DNA of 64,000 bases, taken from Neobacillus sp. PS3-40 (GTDB taxonomy: Bacteria > Bacillota > Bacilli > Bacillales > Cytobacillaceae). The position numbers were made by a program, and so were the translations under genes. The stretch is taken from NCBI RefSeq assembly GCF_030915485.1, contig NZ_CP133266.1, positions 372,001 to 436,000 on the forward strand, written 5' to 3'. Numbering within the stretch: position 1 is the first letter of the stretch; every line of letters begins with the position of its first letter. Under the pieces are notes generated by a model. That model was not told the origin of the DNA, searched no databases, and worked only from the letters and a program-made list of their open reading frames with translations. Below, piece by piece: positions 56,610-63,508 of this stretch.

Positions 56610-56972
56610 GTACTCACCCTTTCAATCAAAGCATTCTCGGCGTTTTAAAATAAATCAGCAATTTGGAAGATCTGCTCTCTTCAATTCAATTGAACAAACT
56701 CAATATTATACCTCTAGGGGTATAAAGTAAAGTAATTTCTTTTTGCAAAAACCTTTCATTGGGCATACTTTATATTGTCATCTTTTTTTATAAGACTCTT
56801 TTCATTAATTTTTTGCAATTAAATAATATCGGTCTTTGGATTTTTATGGTTTAACAATCAATCATTATGAAGATAATATTCTTTGGATGTAGAAAAAGGT
56901 TATGAAACCCCTGTTTAAAAGGCGCATTGGAATGATCTTGGCGAGTAAAACTTTAACAACGGAGGAATTTAT
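56610..56972. other. Divergent intergenic region with CstR operator candidate
   Basis: About 360 bp. It contains the palindrome at 56707-56724 and the promoter region of the cstR operon on the minus strand, plus the leader of the small protein gene on the plus strand. No other ORF is supported. Confidence 0.5.
56707..56724. promoter_or_regulatory. CstR-type operator candidate 1
   Basis: TATACCTCTAGGGGTATA is a near-perfect palindrome with the core ATACC-N6-GGTAT and a G-tract, as known for CsoR/CstR operators. It overlaps a TATAAT-like -10 on the minus strand, about 100 bp before the first gene of the cstR operon. Confidence 0.7.
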
Positions 56973-57257
56973 ATGACATTTGATTTTGTCGACGAGGTTG
57001 CTACTCAGGTTAAGATGGAAAATATTTGGGCAAACACTTGTGGCACATGGGAAAACTGTAATGAAACAACGATTCAATCCTTTTTATCTAGATGCGATGA
57101 TTATAATATAGATCCACAGTTCTGTATGAGTTGGGTTGAGACACATAAAGACTTAATTCCAAACTGGGGTGCTGTTTCTGAAACATCTCTTAATTGGGTA
57201 AATGACCATACATCAAGCGGGTCTTCATTTTCAGTGTCGGATGAAAATTTCAGTTAA
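56973..57257 (+). CDS. Hypothetical small Cys- and Trp-containing protein
   Basis: The 94-residue acidic protein has no signal peptide. It has four Cys residues in two pairs (TCGTWENC and RCDDYNIDPQFC) and five Trp residues, and ends in a Ser-rich tail. CGGAGG lies about 8 nt before the ATG and a strong terminator follows, so expression is likely. The Cys pairs could bind a metal or form disulfides. No family was recognised. Confidence 0.7.
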   Translation: MTFDFVDEVATQVKMENIWANTCGTWENCNETTIQSFLSRCDDYNIDPQFCMSWVETHKDLIPNWGAVSETSLNWVNDHTSSGSSFSVSDENFS

Positions 57258-57269
57258 GTTTGCCAATAG

Positions 57270-57308
57270 AAAAAGACCTCAGCAATAATTTTGCTAGGGT
57301 CTTTTTCC
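57270..57308. terminator. Bidirectional terminator
   Basis: AAAAAGACC-T-AGCAA pairs with TTGCT-GGGTCTTTTT. It serves the small protein gene and the converging MFS gene. Confidence 0.85.
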
Positions 57309-57365
57309 TTTGTTTGAGTTTAACTGCCTTTTTTAAAAATTTCCCCAAAAATCTTTGATGTTGCC

Positions 57366-58694
57366 TTAGATACTCAACCTTTCCGAAGGAGGAGTTTTAG
57401 TTTTTGCTTTCCTTATTCCTGGCCTAACGAATGTCATGGCTATCATTCCAATTCCCGCAGCAATTCCTGCTGCAATAAACATCGAGGAATAACCATATGT
57501 TACGACTAAAAATCCAGTCAATGTAGGTGCAAGAATCGTAGCTATATTCGTGATAAAGTGAGTAATACCACCAAATGTTCCTGCTCGACTTGGCTCAGTA
57601 TCAATGATGACTGACCAATAAACAGAATTCGGTAGGAAATTGAAGGCGTTACCAATACACATTAAAACCATTACACCTACAATACTGTGTTGGATAGGAA
57701 TTATTATAAAACTAATTGCTGTACATAGTAATGAAACAACTGCTAAGCCTGACCTTGCAATCCGTAAACTTCCTGTTTTTGCCCGTAAGAAATCAGAGAT
57801 TTTACCACCAAGTAACACGGTAAAGACAGCTCCAACCCAAGGTATCATTCCTAAATACCATAAAGAAGATAATTGGAAACCAAATTGATCTTGTAAGTAT
57901 TTTGGTGTCCATGTCAGTAATAAAAAATTAACATATTGAAAGGCAAAATACCCTATAGCATTAAAAATTAAAGTTGGATTTTTAAAGAAATGAAACCATC
58001 TTACCAAATCATCTTTTTGCCCAATTATTTTTTCATCAGGCAATAAATCTTTGACTGAGCGGATTCTTTCAAGTTCGTCTTTTGAAACTTTAGGATGTTT
58101 TTCTGGTAAATCTGTAAACATCTTTGACCATATAACAATCCAAATTAGCCCCAAACAGCCAAGAATAACGAACACAACTTTCCAGCTCACAATTGATAAA
58201 AGCCCTACAGCGACAGGTGCCGTTAACAACGCACCTAAAGGAGTGCCTAAAAGCCCCACAGATGCCGCAAAACCACGCTCTTTTGGGGTTGCCCAGTTGG
58301 CATTTGTTTTATTAATGGTCGAAAATGTTGGTCCTTCTGAAAATCCAAATAAAATACGTACAACTGCGAAGCCTGCTAAAGCTGAACCACCAAACAACGC
58401 TTTACCCATATCCCCTGCAAATGCAGTTGCAATAACGAAAATCGACCAACTGATTCCAATTAAAATCCAAACAAATTTTGGTCCCTTTTTATCTGAGAGA
58501 ATACCCCCAAAAAGTGAGCCAAATAAATAACCATAACCGAAATATCCAAGCACTGCTCCCCATGCAATCGTGTCAAATCCAAACTCTCCAATAATTTCTT
58601 TTTGTCCATATGAAATAGCACCACGGTCGATATAGTTGATAATAACCATCAGCGCCATCATTAACATAATTTTATAGCGATAGTTATTCCGCAT
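57366..58694 (-). CDS. MFS transporter, anion:cation symporter (ACS) family
   Basis: The 442-residue protein has 12 membrane segments. TM1 MVIINYIDRGAISYGQKEI and the loop GGILSDKKGPK are typical of the ACS group, which includes glucarate, galactonate, hexuronate and phthalate transporters. It would import an organic acid with protons. No sugar-acid catabolic gene is adjacent, so the substrate remains open. GGAGG lies about 8 nt before the ATG. Confidence 0.87.
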   Translation of the reverse strand: MRNNYRYKIMLMMALMVIINYIDRGAISYGQKEIIGEFGFDTIAWGAVLGYFGYGYLFGSLFGGILSDKKGPKFVWILIGISWSIFVIATAFAGDMGKALFGGSALAGFAVVRILFGFSEGPTFSTINKTNANWATPKERGFAASVGLLGTPLGALLTAPVAVGLLSIVSWKVVFVILGCLGLIWIVIWSKMFTDLPEKHPKVSKDELERIRSVKDLLPDEKIIGQKDDLVRWFHFFKNPTLIFNAIGYFAFQYVNFLLLTWTPKYLQDQFGFQLSSLWYLGMIPWVGAVFTVLLGGKISDFLRAKTGSLRIARSGLAVVSLLCTAISFIIIPIQHSIVGVMVLMCIGNAFNFLPNSVYWSVIIDTEPSRAGTFGGITHFITNIATILAPTLTGFLVVTYGYSSMFIAAGIAAGIGMIAMTFVRPGIRKAKTKTPPSERLSI

Positions 58695-59094
58695 GTTTAT
58701 TCCTCCTGTTTTAACCCTCGTTTAGCTTATTTTTACAACACCTACCTTTTACACATACTTTTGTATTCGCTATATTACCTTTACCCTTCTTCTTCGGATG
58801 AAAAGGCTTTTATTATTAAATTAGTGATCATTGCTTCGAACTATTTAAACCCTCCCAAAAGCTAAGAAATGTTTGCACCTTCATTGCAGTCTATGCATCC
58901 AGATTAAATATCAACATAACAAAGTGCTTATTTTATGGGTTAACAAGAGAAATATTACTTAAGTATTCACAAAGCGCCTTCAATATCATTTCGTTAATCA
59001 AAACTATTTCATGACTCAGAATTAATCGTAAATGCGCACTATATTAATTAATTTTAGAGAGTTAAATAAATAAAAAAGCTGTGTTTTACGAAAA
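58695..59094. other. Intergenic region
   Basis: About 400 bp of AT-rich sequence upstream of the MFS gene. No ORF, known RNA or clear hairpin was recognised. Confidence 0.4.
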
Positions 59095-59606
59095 TAAGTA
59101 GTTCCGATAACGTGGAGAAAAACGTAAATATCTGACCAAAATCACATTTGGATCAACATTTTATTTAACATGGAAAAATCCTTGGGTTTTTTCGAGGGCA
59201 CTAAAAAGTCCTTCTTATAGGTCGTATTAAAAGTACCGATATTAAACGGGTGTTAGGGGACCATATCGACACCTCAACTTTGCTATGCTCAGATACAGCA
59301 ACTAACTACAAAAAATTCGCCAAAGATAAGGGCTTACAGCACGAAATGGTTAATATAAGGAAAGGTGTTTATGTGCGGAAATCCATTTATCACATCCAGC
59401 ACGTCGATGCTTACCACAAGCGATTGAAACAGTTTATGGAGCGATTCCAAGGTGTAGCTACGAAATATCTTGACAACTACCTATACTGGTTCCGATATTT
59501 GGAACAAAGTAAAAAAGTTGCTCACGAAGAACGTGTAAAGCAACTTTTGTTTAGTGCTGTTCATTATTCAAATTATGCAACCGTCAATATGTTTAGATGT
59601 TCTTAA
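59095..59606 (+). mobile_element. Remnant of an IS1595-type insertion sequence
   Basis: The left end begins TAAGTAGTTCCGATAACG, the same end as the MITE at 47909, and continues with close similarity for about 50 bp. The 5' two thirds of the transposase gene are missing and only the C-terminal part follows. No matching right end (CGGAACTACTTA) was found after the transposase stop. The element is therefore internally deleted and truncated. Confidence 0.75.
59205..59606 (+). pseudogene. Transposase fragment, IS1595/ISXO2-like C-terminus
   Basis: The open frame follows a stop at 59202 and encodes about 133 residues. It covers the end of a DDE transposase: GRIKSTDIKRVLGDHI, LCSDTATNYKKFAKD with a catalytic Asp, and HIQHVDAYHKRLKQFMERF...KYLDNYLYWFRYLE, as in ISXO2-like domains. 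The N-terminal zinc-ribbon and first catalytic Asp are absent, so it cannot be active. Confidence 0.8.
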
Positions 59607-59619
59607 ACCAAATGCTTTA

Positions 59620-59853
59620 CTAAGCTGTGCGGTTTTTATTCCTGCTTTTATATATCCATTCCGCAATGAATCCAATAACAAAACCAAAGATAATTGGATT
59701 CAATGAACCACCAAAGGTAAATCCGCCATTTGAGGTTTCCTCAAAATTGAACCATTTTAAAGATTCGATATTAAACAAATGACCGCACAAGTATAATACA
59801 GAAGTTGTAACAATAAATACAATTATTGGAATCCAGAAAGTTTTCTTTTTCAT
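59620..59853 (-). CDS. Small hypothetical membrane protein
   Basis: The 77-residue protein has two membrane helices (about residues 6-28 and 48-66), a short loop with Gly-rich GGFTFGGSLNP, and a basic C-terminus. AGGTAGG lies before the ATG. It may face its own promoter, since upstream lies a repeat end at 59924. No family was recognised. Confidence 0.65.
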   Translation of the reverse strand: MKKKTFWIPIIVFIVTTSVLYLCGHLFNIESLKWFNFEETSNGGFTFGGSLNPIIFGFVIGFIAEWIYKSRNKNRTA

Positions 59854-60025
59854 TCAAATACCTACCTTAATTGGATTTTAATGTAAATTAATAGAAAGTC
59901 AATCATATTTTTTTTTAATATAGCAACAATATTTACGAAAACAGCCTTAAAATAAAATGGATTAGTTCTAAATACTAAGCCCCCGTTTGTTTAAGAAGAA
60001 AGCACATTAACTTACAAAAATAACC

Positions 60026-60202
60026 TTATTCATCTTTGTTTTTACTAAAATTATTCCAAGCATAATATACAAGCCAGAATACTAGTCCAGTAAGTAATGC
60101 AAGTGGTTGAAATTCTTCAGCTAAATAGAAGAGAAGTAGAACTCCAATTATTAATAATGACGGCATTAGTATCCAATATCGTTTGTTTTTAAAGTCTTTA
60201 AT
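60026..60202 (-). CDS. Small membrane protein, possible ATT start
   Basis: The frame encodes about 58 residues with two hydrophobic segments (ILMPSLLIIGVLLLFYL and LALLTGLVFWLVYYAW) and a charged end SKNKDE. GGGGG stands 7 nt before an ATT codon (60202), which would be a rare start; the first ATG in frame (60166) has no ribosome binding site. The nearest ATG upstream belongs to another frame that stops after three codons. The gene is too short for routine ORF finding but has codon use like its neighbours. Alternatively it is a decayed gene. Confidence 0.45.
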   Translation of the reverse strand: MKDFKNKRYWILMPSLLIIGVLLLFYLAEEFQPLALLTGLVFWLVYYAWNNFSKNKDE

Positions 60203-60341
60203 ACCGCATCCCCCTTTATAAAGTTTTAATCTTTTATATTCTCATATTCAATAATATGTATCTGTTATTTGATTAAGGAAACGGCATTACCTTTCTTTCA
60301 GGAAAGCACTCGATGTGAAATAAGCAATAATCCAACAATAA

Positions 60342-60608
60342 CTAGCCTAAGTTAGTAACAGAAGTGAAAGCGACATAACCCAATATTGCAAAGAGTTGTA
60401 TTACAATTCCCACCACACTACAAATTAAACCAGAAGTTGCTAGTCCCTTGCCACCTTCTTTTGTTTTTAAAATCTCTTTCGATGCTTTTCTTGAAACTAC
60501 AACTCCTATAACACCTAGAACTAATCCAATTATAGGTATTATGATTGATAGAATGCCAAGAGCTAAGGAAGTTATAGAATTACTATTTGTTTCAGTTTTC
60601 TCGACCAT
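60342..60608 (-). CDS. DUF4190 family small membrane protein
   Basis: The 88-residue protein has two membrane segments (SLALGILSIIIPIIGLVLGVIGVVVS and LICSVVGIVIQLFAILGYVAF) separated by a polar loop KASKEILKTKEGGKG. The GKGLATSGLICSVVGIV segment fits DUF4190. Function unknown; such proteins often accompany membrane stress genes. The start 60608 has GGGGG 6 nt upstream; the longer frame to 60653 lacks a site. Confidence 0.75.
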   Translation of the reverse strand: MVEKTETNSNSITSLALGILSIIIPIIGLVLGVIGVVVSRKASKEILKTKEGGKGLATSGLICSVVGIVIQLFAILGYVAFTSVTNLG

Positions 60609-61097
60609 CAAAATCCCCCATCTCCTCATAAATTTAAAAAAGCTCTTCTTCAACTCTTCTGACCTTTATCACAAAATCTTAATAATCAATTTTAACATAA
60701 TATTCCAATTTGTTTTCACAAAAAAATAAAGCAATCATCTGTATGACCGCCTTATCATTTCTTGTCCCTGTTTGTTTAATAAGGATATTTTTTACAATGG
60801 CTGTTTTCGTAAGCTTTATTGTATTTTAAGGTATTGGATAATATAATTATAATATTCAAATAAATGGTAAAACCTACTTCAAATGTCATATAGCATATAT
60901 CGTAAAAAGGGGTCAAAACAGGCATGAACATTCAAAAGGGATGAACAAGCTGTTGACCATTTTATATTAAACCAATTTAATGATGAAATGGTCAACGCAG
61001 TAAAAGATTATTGCAAAAAGAATTCAATATAATTCGTGGGATAAAAATTATAATGTTGTGCACTTAGAACAATGGGGAAATGTTTTGTTGTTAATGA
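60609..61097. other. Intergenic region with possible gene remnant
   Basis: About 490 bp. It contains the repeat end at 60797-60821. A short plus-strand frame near 60936-61031 would encode DEQAVDHFILNQFNDEMVNA and a little more, and looks like the end of a lost gene. It also holds GTTGACCATTT/AAATGGTCAAC facing each other. No complete gene is seen. Confidence 0.4.
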
Positions 61098-61790
61098 TTA
61101 AATTTTACAGATTTCTTTTAACTCTGATAAATAATTTATCGTATATGTGCTTTTAATTGTATTTAATCCAGATGATATCTTATTTGATGGATTAAACAAA
61201 CAAGTATCGATACCCATATTGATTCCGCCTAATATATCAGTGTTTGGAGAATCTCCAATAATAAGCAACTTATCTAAAATTATATCATCAATATAATTGA
61301 TGACATGTTCAAAGAATCTTCGATCAGGTTTTTGAAAGCCGATTGATTGAGAATCAAATATTTCACTGAAGAATTTATACAAACCAGACATTTTTAATCT
61401 TTTGATTTGAGTTTTTCTTATCCCATTTGTAACAATCATCATTCTATGTGTTGTCGAAAGCTTTTCACATATTTCCAATGCACCATCAATTAAGAGATAT
61501 CCATCAGCGAGATATTCCCGATATTTATTTTCCCAATCAATACCATCTATATCTATATTATGTAATTTTAACGCTTCTGAAAATCGTGAATTTAACACTT
61601 GTTCTAATGGTATTTCACCTTTTTCATATTGTAACCATAAATTTTTGTTAATCAAATCATATGTATTTCTAATTTCGTTAGTCAATGGAACTTTGTGTTT
61701 TGAAAATAAATTTTCCAGAGCAATTTGTTCATATGCATTAAAATCAAGTAATGTTCCATCTAAATCAAATAATAAAGTTGAATATTTCAT
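61098..61790 (-). CDS. HAD family hydrolase, YjjG/YfnB type nucleotidase
   Basis: The 230-residue phosphatase has motif I LLFDLDGTLLDF with Asp9 and Asp11, motif II IVTNG, the Lys of motif III (GFQKPDRRFFEHV) and motif IV IIGDSPNTDILGG. The helical cap between residues 15 and 90 marks subfamily IA. YjjG/YfnB enzymes dephosphorylate pyrimidine nucleoside monophosphates, including non-canonical ones. The start 61790 follows GAGGAGTAAAA directly; the longer frame to 61826 lacks a site. A perfect 15-bp palindrome lies 32 bp upstream. Confidence 0.87.
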   Translation of the reverse strand: MKYSTLLFDLDGTLLDFNAYEQIALENLFSKHKVPLTNEIRNTYDLINKNLWLQYEKGEIPLEQVLNSRFSEALKLHNIDIDGIDWENKYREYLADGYLLIDGALEICEKLSTTHRMMIVTNGIRKTQIKRLKMSGLYKFFSEIFDSQSIGFQKPDRRFFEHVINYIDDIILDKLLIIGDSPNTDILGGINMGIDTCLFNPSNKISSGLNTIKSTYTINYLSELKEICKI

Positions 61791-61821
61791 TTTTACTCCT
61801 CTGAAACATAGATAAGTCTTC

Positions 61822-61855
61822 TTCACAAATTTAATTTTATAATTAAATTTGTGAA
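61822..61855. promoter_or_regulatory. Perfect 15-bp palindrome upstream of the HAD gene
   Basis: TTCACAAATTTAATT is separated by TTAT from its exact complement AATTAAATTTGTGAA. It lies 32-65 bp before the HAD start codon, a fitting place for an operator. No T tract follows on either side. Confidence 0.5.
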
Positions 61856-62037
61856 AGGTAATAAATTTTATTATTAATACAGACTATGGTCAATTTCGTG
61901 ATACTTACTTGTAGTTTTTATACAAAATACTCAATGATCATAACATTTGGAGCTTTTTTAAAGTCTTTTCGCTTCGAACAGCATGCTATCGTAAAGTATA
62001 ATTCATTCAGAAAATCTGCTACATGTTTAAAAATGCC

Positions 62038-62199
62038 TTAAGTTACCTCTAATTCATACAGTGTGTTGTCAAACTGCACGAATGTCAAATAAGTTCCAAG
62101 CTTGAATGGTTCTTGATTCTGAATCAATCTAGCCATACTATACAAATCAAGCGCTAATCCCTTAACAAGGATAGCGCATGATTGCTGTAGTGCATACAT
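62038..62199 (-). pseudogene. Possible gene fragment
   Basis: The 53-residue frame starts ATG at 62199 without a ribosome binding site and ends TAA. Its sequence (GLALDLYSMARLIQNQEPF, then KLGTYLTFVQFDNTLYELEV) looks like the end of a real protein, and it starts 12 bp after the AhpD-like gene. The small GCGCTA/TAGCGC inverted repeat inside it may be the terminator of that gene. A remnant is likelier than a functional gene. Confidence 0.3.
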
Positions 62200-62211
62200 A
62201 AATAAAATTTC

Positions 62212-62658
62212 TTATTTTGCAGTTGTTGCGAAAGCTCCCATTGAAATGGAGATTCGATTCCAGTTATTAATTTGATTGATTAAAATAACAAGATCTACAT
62301 AATCTTTTTCACTAAAATGTTTACGCACTAGATTATAAAGATCATCAGGTACACGCTTAGTTGGAATTAACGTTACATGTTCAGTTAATTCTAATGCCAC
62401 TTTTTCAGCATCTGTGTAGAAATCGCAATCTCTCCATGCGCTGACACAGAATAAACGCTGTTCCGTTTCACCCATTTTTCGAGCGTCAGTCGTATGCATA
62501 TTAATACAAAAAGCACAGCCATTAATTAGAGAAGCACGGATTTTAATTAATTCACGGAGTTTACGATCTATTCCAGTAGATCCATTATACTTTTCCATTT
62601 CCATCATAATTTTAAGTGCTTCAGGTGCTACTTCCAAATAATTAATGCGTTGTTCCAT
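62212..62658 (-). CDS. Carboxymuconolactone decarboxylase/AhpD-like protein
   Basis: The 148-residue helical protein contains the AhpD core CAFCINMHTTDARKMGE with the redox pair Cys48/Cys51 and His55. AhpD-like proteins act as thiol peroxidase partners or decarboxylases, and in bacilli often respond to electrophiles. AGGAGG lies 7 nt before the ATG at 62658. It is preceded by a 19-bp inverted repeat (62697-62743) and lies downstream of the SMR exporter pair. This suggests a detoxification unit with the azoreductase. Confidence 0.87.
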   Translation of the reverse strand: MEQRINYLEVAPEALKIMMEMEKYNGSTGIDRKLRELIKIRASLINGCAFCINMHTTDARKMGETEQRLFCVSAWRDCDFYTDAEKVALELTEHVTLIPTKRVPDDLYNLVRKHFSEKDYVDLVILINQINNWNRISISMGAFATTAK

Positions 62659-62696
62659 GTTCATTCCTCCTAAATATTGTTACAGACTATAAGAAT

Positions 62697-62743
62697 GTCT
62701 GTTATCAGGATATGAATCTGTTAGTCATATTCTGATAACAGAC
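62697..62743. promoter_or_regulatory. 19-bp inverted repeat upstream of the AhpD-like gene
   Basis: GTCTGTTATCAGGATATGA and its complement (one mismatch) flank a 9-nt centre. It is 39-85 bp before the start codon and 36 bp after the ykkD stop. It could be an operator for a TetR/MarR-type regulator or a terminator hairpin of the SMR genes, but no T tract follows. Confidence 0.5.
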
Positions 62744-62778
62744 AACCTTAAAGGCCCCTGTTCTTAACAATTGTATTG

Positions 62779-63093
62779 TTACGCTGTCAGTTTCAAACCA
62801 ATAGCTGCTATTAAGGTCATACTTATAAATAAAATTCGCTTCCAATCATGTGATTCCTTATAAATTAACATCCCTACTAGTGTACCCCCTATGGTACCCA
62901 TTCCAGTCCAGACTGCGTATGAAGTCCCCATCGGGAGTACTTGCATTGCTAAACTTAGAAACCCAAAGCTCAATATCATCCCTCCTAAAAAAGTGGTAAA
63001 TGACCTTAAGTTTCTATGTTTACTTATTTCGTTCATACCTGAAACTGCAACCACTTCAAATACACCAGCTAAAATAAGATAAGTCCAATCCAC
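62779..63093 (-). CDS. ykkD: SMR exporter subunit, YkkD-like
   Basis: The 104-residue, four-helix membrane protein of the small multidrug resistance family has the conserved Glu in GVFEVVAVSG and the signature GTSYAVWTGMGTIGG. It pairs with the YkkC-like protein as an antiparallel heterodimer that exports guanidinium or cationic drugs. It starts with GTG, overlapping the ykkC stop by one base (TAGTG), with AGGAG upstream inside ykkC. Confidence 0.9.
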   Translation of the reverse strand: MDWTYLILAGVFEVVAVSGMNEISKHRNLRSFTTFLGGMILSFGFLSLAMQVLPMGTSYAVWTGMGTIGGTLVGMLIYKESHDWKRILFISMTLIAAIGLKLTA

Positions 63094-63437
63094 TACACCG
63101 CCTCTCCTTTTTCATCCGAATCTTCATTTGTTAACATTTTGAGACCGACCACACCAGCCAACAGCAAAAGTATAAGGAATAATTTAATCCAACTGAATGG
63201 TTCTTCAAAAATAATTATTTCTGCCAGAACTGCTCCCATTGTGCCAATACCAGTAAAAACTGCATAAACAGTACTGACTGGCAACCTATTGGCAGCACAA
63301 ATCAACAAGTAAGTTGAAATAAAAATTGCTATAATTGTGCCAATCCACGAACCCCAATTACTAGAGTGTTTTAACCCAATTACCCACAATATTTCAAAAA
63401 AAGCTGCTTCGAAAACAAATGTCCAATCTCGATTCAT
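63093..63437 (-). CDS. ykkC: SMR exporter subunit, YkkC-like
   Basis: The 114-residue, four-helix membrane protein has the Glu in AAFFEILWVIGLKHS and the signature STVYAVFTGIGTMGAVLAEI, and ends in an acidic tail EDSDEKGEA that is typical of YkkC. It is the first gene of the pair. The 71-bp gap to the azoreductase gene is too short to hold a guanidine-I (ykkC) riboswitch, so it must be controlled from elsewhere. Confidence 0.9.
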   Translation of the reverse strand: MNRDWTFVFEAAFFEILWVIGLKHSSNWGSWIGTIIAIFISTYLLICAANRLPVSTVYAVFTGIGTMGAVLAEIIIFEEPFSWIKLFLILLLLAGVVGLKMLTNEDSDEKGEAV

Positions 63438-63508
63438 TTAATCCTCCCTAAAAACTCTGTTATTCTATTCTTTTAAACATCCCTACTATGATAGATACTA
63501 AGAGACGT

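Larger units (their letters stand above)
59924..60821. repeat. Pair of inverted GGCTGTTTTCG-type ends around two small genes
   Basis: CAACAATATTTACGAAAACAGCCTT ends (59924-59948) and an opposite copy ATGGCTGTTTTCGTAAGC... (60797-60821) face outwards from a 900-bp segment with two small membrane protein genes. Related ends bound the 160-bp segment at 24411-24570. The two copies here are close but not identical. Confidence 0.4.
61791..62211. other. Intergenic region with palindrome and a short frame
   Basis: About 420 bp. It holds the 15-bp palindrome at 61822-61855 and a minus-strand frame at 62038-62199 that may be a gene fragment. Confidence 0.4.

Noticed and set aside
59924-60821. Calling this segment a composite transposon
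   Set aside because: No transposase gene or target duplication is visible; only the paired inverted ends are supported.
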